Assembly: GCF_932526225.1 (NCBI RefSeq)
Contig: NC_064040.1
Location: 5,739,181 to 5,803,180, forward strand
DNA from: Nematostella vectensis
Lineage: Eukaryota > Cnidaria > Anthozoa > Actiniaria > Edwardsiidae
Direction of reading: 5' to 3'
DNA: 64,000 nucleotides
Every line of letters begins with the position of its first letter. Position 1 is the stretch's first letter. Both the position numbers and the translations under genes were made by a program. Below are positions 23,129-34,500 of this stretch, piece after piece. Below the pieces are notes generated by a model. The model was not told the origin of the DNA. It made no database searches and was given only the letters and a program-made list of their open reading frames with translations.

Positions 23129-24112
23129 CCACTTGTTGGGCGTCGCCCACCCCTGACCCTCTTCTATGGTTACCCAAACTTCCCTTTTATCGTGTGGCAG
23201 TGATTAGTGCAACCAGGTTATTTTATTTTTTTTTTCAATTGATCTTTACTATGTGGTTTAATGCACAGGGTCGTATGCAGTATGAGTCAAACCGAGAAAT
23301 TTGCCTTGTGATTTAGAAAAGTTGTACTGTCTCATTGGAATTGATTTTAACACGATGTCATTTTAACACGATGTCATAATGCATTCTTTCTACGGCCCTG
23401 GTGCGACATAGTGTGAATGTGGGCTTCCTCAGTGTTCACTCACATGGTTGTCCCCACTCTCGTCACACTTGATCGCCTATTTCAAAAGAACCCTTAAATA
23501 ATTTATCTCGTGTTGCTGCTTCTAGCAGCTGGACTCTATCTTGGAGAAGCTTCAAAGGTGCTTGAGAATAGCTTAAGTTGTGGTATTAAATGAGTATTTT
23601 AAGTTTTATTAGTGATGATTATGATAATTTCCCCTCTTCCTGTTTTACCCTCTCTTTCTGAAATATTTTTGGAATTATCTGCAATAAAATATTTCAGAAC
23701 AATTTGGCAAGTCACTTAATTGAAAAGAAAATTGCAATGGGCCAAGCGTACTTCCTTGTGGAATACCGCTAAGGACCGTCTGCTCAGAAGATTGATAGCT
23801 ATTTAAGTGCCCCTAGCATCAAATTCTTGTAGCTTGTTTTAAATATTTACTTATCCTAAGATGAAGAATAGGTAAAGAGTTTTGATATCAGCACATTTTC
23901 CCTTAGAAATAAGAGGGAAATGCCGTAATTAAAAAACACACAGTTAAACTTCTATGTCGGAAATATTTTATTCATAATTATACAGATGATCATATTGAAT
24001 AAGAAAAATAATGATATTGCTTTGGTAACAGGGTAAAACAAGGCCCGAAAATAATGTGCCCTTTAGGATTTCTGAATCAACGAGGAACGCCTGGCGCTTT
24101 CGAAAAGTTGGG

Positions 24113-24520
24113 TCACTTTTCGCTTGAGAGTTCGATATTATTTACATTGGCAAAACATCTGATAAATTTGAAAACATCTCCTAGGCTCAACCAAATCCCG
24201 AAAGGATTCAAAAGCTTTTTCTCATGTACACCTCTTATGACTGGCCCATAGTATGTCATAGGGGCTTGCGTAATCTCTTTATCTATGCAAATACACAGCG
24301 CAATGAGTAGACTTTTTATCAAGCTCTTATAAATTCTTCCATTCAACTCTAGATCTCGAAGTGTTTCCACGCTGTCTCGAGAACACGTGCGGGATTAGCC
24401 AAAATGTCTGTTTTTCCCTCCATCATCCATTCCTCTTTATCACATACTTTCCATGACTCATTTAGTGCTTGTTGGGCTTTTTGCCGCTGGGTGTAAATAC
24501 ATTGGCTTGCTTCATGGCTC
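24113..24520 (-). pseudogene. Possible coding relic with frameshift (unidentified)
   Basis: Two minus-strand frames, about 24520-24355 and 24370-24113, look coding-like. The second is 85 codons, with a hydrophobic stretch L-L-I-A-L-C-I-C-I. They overlap near 24360 in different phases, as if one exon were split by a frameshift. No family is recognised. Confidence 0.25.
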
Positions 24521-24819
24521 TTTATAAAGGGGCTTAGTTGAGATTATGAAAATAGAACAACAATAGGCCGTAAACAACCGGTTTGACCTGTTCTCATGAC
24601 GTAAATTTCTAAATTGTAAGCTCTCTAATAAGTGGTTGATTAAATCGACTCAAAGAAGCACTTTACAAAGCACTTTGGGTGATGTGCCCAAGAAAAGATG
24701 ATTGACGCACTTCTCCGCTAATTGGATCATTATGTTTGGGTTCCAAAGTGGATTTGAAGATATTTCTAATCTCTCTGACGACGAAGGTAAAGTGTGCAGG
24801 GTTCATGAATGGAAACGTC

Positions 24820-25048
24820 AGATTGACAATCAAGTATTTACCCACGACGGAATGTCGAGCGCAAAGAGAGTCCCGGCTCGCGTGAAAGAGGGTCCAGTAT
24901 TTATTGCATGCGCATGCGCGAAACTACACCGCATATATGCGGTGGCCTGGTTGCTTAGATCAAGATGGCTGCGAAAGGGACGAGCGAGGGTTTATTTCAG
25001 AAATAATAAGCTGATTTTGGTCGTGGGTAAATACTTGATTGTCAATCT
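24820..25048. mobile_element. MITE with 29-bp inverted ends (229 bp)
   Basis: A 29-bp sequence at 24820-24848 (AGATTGACAATCAAGTATTT then ACCCACGAC) is repeated as a perfect inverted copy at 25020-25048. The interior includes the CpG-rich palindrome GCATGCGCATGCGC. Confidence 0.85.
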
Positions 25049-26139
25049 TTTCTGAGAACAGTACATATGATAATTAGAGTCTGGAAAATATATCAATCAA
25101 AGAGCTTTTCCGTTTTCGTTATTTTCACGCGCGCGCTTTAGGCAATAGCGTCATTTCAAACGAGCGCGCGCTTTTTTTGAATTTGATTTTCAATCATTTT
25201 ATCGCGTTTTTATAGAAAACAAATCCCAAGCAGTTAGCTGATATTCCTTCACATGCACAAAACATTTTAGTCAATTAAAATATTTCTTATAGCCTCATTA
25301 AAATTCTTGTTACCACCCGACTTTACGCAATGCGCATAATGTAAGGTAATAAATATTTACGTAAATAAAATTAACCAATTACACCGATACACTCTTTTTT
25401 ATATAAGAACGTCTGATTTTCAGTTGAGGCTGGGCCGTTCTTAGTTTTGGGCCATTTTAAGGCTTAATATGTTCTTAACAATGTTCTTAAATTTTAGTGT
25501 ATAAAATAAGAAAATAATACCCAATGAATTATTAGGAAGAGAATTACACTAATGATCAATAGCAATAATAAGGTTGTTACTATGAGCACAATTTGATTCT
25601 GCATTTTAGAACGCATCAGGACTAAAATAGAAAAAAATATCTGCTATCCGAGCCTCGGCATTCTTAGCATGTTCTTAAAATTTGGTGAAATCTCAGGTTA
25701 GACATTTTTATTAGAAAAATGTTCTTATCGAAAAAGAGTGTATCAAAGCTAGTTTGCAGCAAACAAGAAGAAGAAACTTGATCATGAAAGAATACATCTC
25801 CGGAAATATTGCCCTGGTTAGAACAAATGAAAAAAGATCGTGTAAAACCGAAATAATAGTTTTCGAGCCGAGCCTCAGAAGTCTCGTGATAAAAAGCTTG
25901 ACCACATTCTACTTGCACAACTCACGTGAAAGCAAAAAGAGGACAGAGAGGCATCGTATAGAATAAGCAGTTTTGAATAAATACGCTATCTAGGACAGAT
26001 AGGTAAAAAAAACCTAAATGTATCCTATCCAGCGGTACCCCGTCTTTTTTTGTGTGTGTGTACACCTGAGTTAAAACAGTGAGCCTGTGCTCGGTTGTTC
26101 TTTATTTTATCCCCTAAGAATTCGGGTGTCTACAAAACG

Positions 26140-27241
26140 AAGACCTAAAACCTAAAACTTGTGACCCCAAAAGCTACGACCCCCAAAATTTTGCCGTTAT
26201 TAGCCTACCTTGTCTCCCAAAATGGCTACACAGCGTGGAAGTTTCATGTGGAATCAGTGATCCTTATGAGATAATAAGCTTATTCAATTTGTTTTTTTTT
26301 TTTTTTTTAATTGGGAAATAGTGATCTACTTGTGTTTCCAGGTGGTCGTTTCTTGAAACGCCAATAAACTCAGAAACCCGGAATGTCACCCGGTAAACTT
26401 TTTCGGGTGTTTCTTCCAAAATCTTAATTGCCCGCTAACTTTATACGGGAAATCGCTTCATGTTCTAGTTGTGTCGAGTTGTAGAAAGTTTTCATCACAG
26501 AGGAAACCATTCCACTGCCCGGAAAAAGTGGGCCAATCAAGGCTTACATCATTTTATCGGATTTCCTTCCAACCAATCAGGTTTCATCTCTGTCAAATGA
26601 TTTGACATTTAGCTGTCACAGTGCGCCTAAAAATATTAACAGCTTTGCGAAATTATTAGAAGTTTTTCTAAGGAGACTTTATTTACTTGTTCTTTGTCTT
26701 TCTTTCGAAAAATGTCGATGCCACAGCAATTTTTGGGGTGCAAGTTGCCTACAGACATCGACAAAACTAGGATTTCAATAACTATTTAGCCAATCTATTC
26801 ATAACATTTGGAAATTATAATTCACTTGTTGGGAACCCGTATCGGCACGCTACGCAAAAGCTTTGTTTTGATAAACACTCTTACTCGCCAGGGAGTTCGA
26901 AACTTTTCTGCGGGCATTTTTCTAAATTACCAGTAATTGCCGGGTTTGTTAGGTTACCGGGAGAGTTTTTGGGATAATTTTTCGGGCAAAGGAGCGTGTA
27001 TAAAAAATGAGTGCAACTACAATTTTTAATGGGACAAAAAAACGACGATTAAAAATAGTTCATTGGCACGCACATGAGAATATTTCCTCCATGAAAGCAC
27101 AACAAAATTTACTGAATTACCTTTCGTAACTTTCGCGCTGTGTAGCCATTTGGGAAACAAGGTAGACTAAATAATAACTGAAATTTTTGGGGGATCGTAG
27201 CTTTTGGGGTCACAGGTTTTAGGTATTAGGTTTTAGGTCTT
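26140..27241. mobile_element. Non-autonomous DNA element with TIRs of about 100 bp (1.1 kb)
   Basis: Left end AAGACCTAAAACCTAA followed by a 'GTGACCCCAAAAGCTACGA' segment. The inverted counterpart at the right is TCGTAGCTTTTGGGGTCAC followed by TTAGGTTTTAGGTCTT. Inner parts also match: TGGCTACACAGCG at about 26222 and CGCTGTGTAGCCA at about 27139. No coding capacity. Its right end directly abuts the left end of the two-gene transposon. Confidence 0.75.
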
Positions 27242-27450
27242 TACGGAAGCCCATAGGGGCCATGTCAGATGCAAGATGCACGATATTATCACATGTAAGA
27301 TGCAAGATGTCAGATGCAAGATGTCAGATGCAAGATGTCAGATGCAAGATGTCAGATGCAAGATGTCAGATGCACGATGTCAGATGCACGATGTCAGATG
27401 CAAGATGTCAGATGCAAGATGTCAGATGCAAGATGTCAGATATGATATGT
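27242..27450 (+). repeat. Left terminal inverted repeat with 14-bp minisatellite
   Basis: The unique end sequence (27242-27276) is followed by about 11 units of CAGATGCAAGATGT. The open frames here are repeat artefacts. Confidence 0.85.
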
Positions 27451-27623
27451 GTACGAACACGTGGATCATTTGGAGCCTTCCCTAGAAGAGTCATTGCCAT
27501 GTCGTATTATCTGCCAGCATTTGCTAATGAACAGGGACTTTCCCGTATCTTTTTGTCTTGTAATTGTTTTTCTTTAATATTTTGCATTGTATAGGTGCTG
27601 AAAATTGCTTTCCTTGACAGCAG

Positions 27624-30606
27624 TTGGTAGGAAATGATCTTGTTAAGAAGTACTTTCATTTAGGTTTTGAATACAAGGAAATGTTAGCTCTATTGTATGT
27701 CCATCATGGCGAGACCCTGAGGTGAGTTCATGCTTCTTAATGTTATAGTGAATATTGTGATTTATAAGAACGCCTTTTGCTACAGTTGCTAATGCGATTG
27801 GCAAACTTTTTTTAACAATGCTAAGCCTCCGACATTTGAAACGACTTCTACGTAAGATGAACCTTAAGAGGAGGGAAGGGGTACCTGACCTCGCAACAGT
27901 CATAGGCATGATAGAGGTAAGGAGATGCAAAAACTAAAAAAATATAGCCTCTAAGCTTGGCCTTGATGTTTTTTTTTAATCTAAAATTAGCTATTTTGCA
28001 CCCTTTGAGATGTGTCTGCGTATCCAAATGCTAAAACCTACCTGAGATCATGTACAAAGAACAATGCAATATGGAATCCTTCGTTTAATAACATTATATA
28101 TTTATCTATACAGAATGAGCTATTCGGAAGTGGAAACTGCATTGGTTACAGACAAATGCACCAGAGACTGCGAAATGATTACCATCTACAAATTAATAGG
28201 TATGTACAGCAATTGCGCACCGTAAAAATAAGCACTAAAATTAGTAACAAAATTTGAAAGATGTTATCCATGCACTTTCAGAGAAACTGTACGGATTGCG
28301 TTGAGAACGCTTGACCCAGAAGGTACAGAACGCAGGAAATCTCACAGACTGTTAAGACGGACCTACCGCTCGCAAGTAAGTACGAAATAGAAACGCGATC
28401 ATAACAACGGGTCGATCTCCGATCATTCGAGATCATACACTATAATTAAACCTTGTAAAACAGGGATCCTGAAACTGCTAAGCTCCACAACATTTCAGGA
28501 TATTGACTTTTCGTGTTTCAGAAGAACAACATAAAACAGAGTGACTAGTCATCGGAAAGGGTCCTATGCGGCAATGCATCGAGTTGCCGGCGAAATCTGT
28601 CAAAACTGCCCATAGACAGAGCCCCAAACGGCAATGACTTTTCAAAATTTTCTTATAAACCAGCACTATGATATGAACACGTTAATAGACTACAAAATAT
28701 TTTTTCAATATTTTAGGGTCCAAACTACTGTTGGCATATAGATGGGTACGATAAGCTGAAGCCGTTTGGATTTTGCATCCATGGTTGCATTGACGGGTAA
28801 GTTGAAACAAGTCGCCCCATGACAGGTTCTCCAATAGGGTTCTGGATACCGAATCCTAGGATTGCGGATTCCATGTGGGTTTTTTCCCGTGGATTCAGGA
28901 TTCCATTTTTGTTGTCCAGGATTCTTGTATTCCGGATTTCATAGCTTAAGTCTTGTATTCCGGATCCTAGTGTGTGGATTCTGGATTACAGTAGCATTGA
29001 TTCCGGATACCAAGTCTCATTTTTTCATGGATTCCGGATTCCGGTTTACCTGTCATGGGGCGAAACAAGGCTAGGAGAAACAGCGAAAGTGTCCGGTGTG
29101 TCCAGTGTGGATCGGTCGGGACCTACCAGTTTTGAGTTTACAGACAAAAACCAGGGGTGATTGAGGAAAATTTGTTCGTACTGTATGACAGCAGCCTCTA
29201 GTAATCGTAAAAATTATTTTCATATTAGGTACTCCAGACGAATTATGTGGCTGAGGGTGGCATCATCTAACAACGACCCCGCTATAGTGGCCGACTACTT
29301 CGCTGGTTGCATTAGAATGATTAAAGGAAAGTTAGAAATTATTTATCAGGCCCCTTTATATTCCTAAATTAGAACTTATCTTATTAAAATCACTTCACTT
29401 TGTTAGGAGTGCCGAGGCGCATTAGAGCTGATAATGGAACAGAAAATGTTAACATTGAGGTGATGCAAGTATTCCTTCATTTTGGTCTGAATGACGAAGC
29501 AGCAGTTAGCAATTTTCAGTACGGAACATCGGTTGCAAATCAGGTACGTATTTTAAAAAGCATAGTTAATTCGTAATTTTCTTGACAAGCATATATATAT
29601 ATATATATATATATACATTTTATTACAGCGGATCGAAGCTTGGTGGTCTCAGTTAAGAAAAAGTAATTCAGATTTCTGGATAACCTATTTCAAGGACTTG
29701 AGGGATAGGGGCCTTTTTGATGATAACGACTTGGTGCAGTGGTAAGTACTGTATGTTGGAACAAACCAGAACCCTATATAAGTGAACTCAATAATGCTCT
29801 ACCAGTATTTATGTTCTCCTACTATGTACAATCCCTCTCCCATACATATCGAGCACTTTACAAACCTCGACCTTTGTATTGCAAGCATTTTCATTTTTTA
29901 TCTTGCTTCTCGAGTGTAACTACTAAATCTGACTCTGTTGCTTCCAACAAGTTGTATAGACCTAACGGGACTGAAAAAAAAACGAGTTTAACTCCGCTTT
30001 TAATTTTATTCATCCATTTCGTTATCATTTTATGTTTCTTCATCTATGTCGAATTCATTTATTTAATTCCTCTATTTCTATGTGTAGAGGATCGTTAACT
30101 ATGGGTTTTTTTATCAGCTCTAGCCTCAAGTTCTGTTACCAGGGTTTAATTCAAGATGAGTTAGACAAAGTTGTAAAGCATTGAAACACTCACAGAATAA
30201 GACCTTATCACAATCAGGAAACCCCACCCGGAAGGCCGGATGTATTGTACAATCTTCCATCACTCCAAGGTGAAGTAACAAACCGTATACGGTCTACACG
30301 ATAACTTACCTTTTCCTAATTTCACTTTGTGGTTCGCCAATCAACTTCGATAGTTATTTTTACTGACAGTTTGAACCGTTCTTTTTCTCTAGGTACACAA
30401 GATTACAAAAGTTGCATTGACTTGGATGATGCCACTTTTATAGCAGAAAAGTTGTGCATTAGCCAAACGCATTTGGGTGCACAGAGGAATTCTCTGATAT
30501 GTTCAAGATGCTCATGGAAGAGCACAATTTACAAATGCCGAATGATGTCGTGGAAGCTGAAGATTTGTATGTTAATCTTATACATTTAACGGAAGCTTCG
30601 TTATAA
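27624..30606 (+). pseudogene. Intron-containing DDE integrase (rve-type), inactivated
   Basis: Ten in-phase exons: 27624-27721, 27826-27916, 28114-28199, 28282-28375, 28717-28796, 29229-29326, 29407-29543, 29629-29741, 30118-30269, 30393-30606. The order matches a multicopy integrase-core family of fish and cnidarian genomes: helical N-terminal region, then the core. The core has W-H-I-D-G-Y-D (first Asp), R-A-D-N-G-T-E (second Asp) and R-I-E-A-W-W (Glu), so the DDE triad is intact. Lesions: a TGA at 30182-30184 in exon 9, a one-base frameshift in exon 10 near 30480, and GA instead of GT at the exon 6 donor (29327). The first exon is not identified. Expected role: DNA integration for the surrounding element. 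Confidence 0.75.
28811..29063. mobile_element. MITE inside the integrase gene
   Basis: Inverted ends GTCGCCCCATGACAGG (28811-28826) and CCTGTCATGGGGCGA (29049-29063) enclose short repeats of GGATTCCGGATT type. It is nested in the intron between integrase exons 5 and 6. Confidence 0.75.
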
Positions 30607-31542
30607 ACTTGTCGTTAGATATATCAGTCAGACAAACAGGAACAGGTCATGAAGATGGATGATATTTAATCCTACCTTTTAGCGTAAAATGTAAGATGGT
30701 ACTAAAAACACCCTTGCATTTCTCGATACTATTAAGGAAAAGTGGGTTTTCATAAGTGCTGTGGCACACATTTTTTTTTTGGTGGGGGGAGGGGGCGCAG
30801 CTATTACACAACATGTCGTTTTATCATTGCAAAACTGTATGAGTTATTTTCACCCGCTCGATAATTTGTCATTGTCATCTTAATCGAGGTTATACACCTC
30901 GGGTATTCCTTGTTTTTGAGCGCAGATGCCTATTTTCCTCGATATGTGAAAAAAAAGGGGTTTTACAAAAAACTACGTTGACGTGCTTCTCCGCTACAGC
31001 CCTGGAATCCGTTGTTCAGCGTCAAGGGGGCTGCACCACCATAATTAAAGACGTGCATGTCATGAGGATTTCGAAAACCTTAGAAGAAAAGCGAAAATTG
31101 TTTTTCAAGGAAAAATCAGAGATGTGTGTGTGTGGGTCTGGGGGAGGGGGGGGGGGCAAGAATGTTAAATAACCGGGTACCAATATGATGTATGAAATTT
31201 TTATTAAAAAAAGTAACGATGTAAAGCTCGCACATAAGCTTCTCTTTTGTCAGTAACACCCACTGTTTTGTTTTAAGTCATACAATACACGTAGCTATTT
31301 GACATGTGCGTAGCTATTTCAATGAACGGCAGAGGCATTCATAACTGTAACAAATATATATAACAAATCCTCTTGTTGTCTGTCATGCAATAGACGTAGG
31401 TAATAGACGAAGCTATTTCAAAGTCATGTGAACGTGGTCGTTCACATTTGGCCTGCTGGCAGACTTTCCAACAACAACAAAAAACTCTACTTCAAAAGCA
31501 TCATCCAGAACTGTAACAAATATATATGAATTCCGTTCAACT
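30607..31542. other. Spacer between the two convergent transposon genes
   Basis: No coding signal. It contains T/G homopolymer runs (30769-30793, 31138-31157) and a near-repeat of GTAGCTATTT (about 31291 and 31311). ATATATAT stretches lie near 31355 and 31518. Confidence 0.5.
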
Positions 31543-34500
31543 TTAATAGTCTTTCATTTCCCATGCGTCTCTGTAAGTCAGGTATATGTCCATGTTGGCC
31601 TGAAATGCTGCATAGCCACAGAAATTGGTTGGCAGGATCAGGATTCGGAAACATGTCTGCGCCTTCGGTCTGATTGCTGCACTTGGCATTGACTCGAAGC
31701 GAACTTGAATAGTTTTATCGGGCGCAAGGCTATCTGATGCCGTGCAAAAAACCAGAAACCTCCGTAGCATCTTATCGCCACACTCATCAATGAACAACTT
31801 CAGCCATCTTAGTACAGACTCTTCCTTCTTGGTTAGAGGATTACCTCTAAGGGCTGCCTTGACTCTACGTGAGGTTGGCTGAGACAGCTTGTACACTGCA
31901 TCAATTTCCTGCGGTGGCACATCCTTCCAAAACTCTCCCATTCCACTTCGAAACTGCTGCAAAGCCATTGCAGGCTTAGCAACCAACTCATGTACGGCAA
32001 CATCCTTGACAATAGAACATATGTTCTCTTGGGACGGCCATCTCATGTTGCCATAATCTTCAAGAATATCGCACACAATTTTATCAGGGAATGATGCAGC
32101 TGATTTGCTGGAAAGAGCAGCGGAAAGTGTTTCGCGTTGCTTGGCAGGGAGAGTGTTCAGGAACGACTCTTCAAGGCATTCATCCTTAACGCAATCAAAC
32201 AGGGCGTAATGGATAGACGCCCTGGAAATTGTAACAGGAAAGCTTCCCGTTAGCATAAATCCATGATGATAAATTCTTCCAAGTATTTCATACGTTTCGC
32301 GTGCAATGCTTGGGCCAAGTGGAAGGGGTATTTCTCTACTTCCTTCGCCATTTCGCATCAGGAATTTCTCCCAAAAACTCGTGAGCATTTCTCTGAGCAC
32401 TCCATCGCCTGTGGCAGTCAGTCCACATTCAATTTCTAAGTAGTTTTGCAGTAGCGACGTGTCTTTGCATAGTTTCAGAATCTCTTCAACAATGTGATCT
32501 TTATCTATTTCCACAATATTTGTTTTGAGGTACTTGGTCAATTCTTCTTGTCTTTTTTTGTTTAAGACGTTGTAATGGGTAAGGGCAATGGCTTCTTCTT
32601 CCGTCATTGGTTCGTCGTCTTCCAACAGCATTTGTGGTGGTGTATCAGATAGCCCGATATGAAGAGCATCTGGTATTGTGTCATCCATATCGATATCGAT
32701 GTAGAGCTTTTGCCCGTCATTGATGGTCACAGAATCCTCTTCGACCGAAAGAGGCACGGGCTGTCCTCTTGAAACCACATTAAGGATTTCATTGCATGCT
32801 TGTGATATTTCATCGGAAGGATAAATAACAGTGTTTGGATACTTGCATAGCTGAAAGTACAAAGGCGTTGCACTAACCGACCCTGCCCAATCATAGACGG
32901 CTTGTACACTTGATCTTACGTGAAACCTTCTCTTTAAGACTCCCATGCGAGGATGTCGTATACGTACCTCTACCGACTGATCCCCAGGGGCGGGTTCATC
33001 AAGCACTCGCCGTCTTCTTTTTTGGCGTATTTCTTCTTGCTTGGTTACTTCCTGCTCTTCTTCTAGACGCAGACGATCTTTTTCCTTGTCTATTCTGCTT
33101 GATTCCTCTAACTGTTCTAGCTGTTCCTTGAAAATGGCTTTTCTCTCCTCAGATGTGCCGATCAATTCACTTTGGTTGTCTTCTCTACTTGTCCCTAGTA
33201 TGTCCGCGAGAGCTGCCTTGTCAAATTCAAAAGAAGGTCCTGCTTCAGAGTCTGCATAGCCACTATCAAATACTGATTTAAGAAGATCACTGTCACTGTC
33301 ACTGTCTTCTAGGTTGTTTGCTTTGCCGCAGCTATAAGATCAGAGAAAATGTTTTTCATAAGAATATTTCTAACCCGCGACAAACGATGTCTTTGGAACC
33401 AACATGTCATATAAACACAAAACATAATTGACTCTACTTGAAAGTGTACTTAAACATAGGGTGTTACCCAATCAAATGCTTCGACGTCCCGTAAACGTTT
33501 CAATGGCCAATGATAAATAATCACTTACAACGTCGACACTAACGCATTCATTTAAATTGGCTAGGAAAGTCTGTTAATCGGGGGTGGTTTGAATGATAGA
33601 ACAATTGTGACATTTGTCAAACGACACTGTAATAAACATTTTTCGTTTGATTGACAACTAATAAGCATTCCGGCACCCATCGAACCACGCGACCCCAAAA
33701 GATTATCATTATTATCTAAAAAGAATGAAAAATGGCATTTGTGGTTGTAACACCGCTTTAATTTATTCTCAAACTGTAGGCCACACCTGATACGTCGACG
33801 ACTGCACAAGAACAGCCTTGGCCTTGAAAGACCCGTGTCTCTCTTGTAGTCTTCGTACTTGAAATCATCATCAATTTCCTTCTCAATTCCTGTGAGCTTA
33901 AAAGTCATAAGCTCTTGACGACCTTCCGGACTCTCACCCTCAGGAAAGAAAAACTCTTTCGCTTTCGACATACATTCTTCTTTGGAAGCATTCCTTGGTA
34001 ATTTGCACTCTCTGGATCCCCCACCATTATTTGTCTTTTTCTGGATATACTCCTTTCTAGACTCATTCCAGTGCTTCCATCCAAAGTAGTACGTCAGAGT
34101 GGGAGCATTCTTACTCGTTGAGGCATTATTAGTACTTTTCTGCTACCTTTTTTTGCTTGCATCTAAGAGGGACCGCACACGTTCCAATTTTTCTTCACGA
34201 ACAGAGTTTTTGAAATGGTTAATGATTAATAATCTGTCCCCAAGACAGTCAATACCTAAAGTCTTAAGATCCTCGTGGCTTAGCAATGTAACAGTTTTGT
34301 CATCAACCTGAAACAAAAATAAGGTTATTAAAGAGAGTTAAAGTTAAGGAAAACTATTAGACATATGCCATTTTTAAACATTATGTTTCACCCCTCCCCC
34401 AAGGGCTAAAATAAACTTAAATGCCTATAGAAACAATTGCTGTATTTTCCACAAAGGGGCTGATCTACACAGATAACAGCTGTATTAGATAAATAATAAT

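Larger units (their letters stand above)
23129..26139. other. Gene-poor spacer after DLST
   Basis: The DLST 3'UTR lies at the start, with an AATAAA at 23683-23688. After that the DNA is AT-rich with MITE copies. A possible coding relic at 24113-24520 is listed separately. The region 25060-26139 holds GC-alternating runs (25127-25172) but no recognisable gene. Confidence 0.5.

Noticed and set aside
27262-27594. Plus-strand ORFs of repeated Met-Ser-Asp-Ala-Arg type
   Set aside because: Translation of the 14-bp terminal array.
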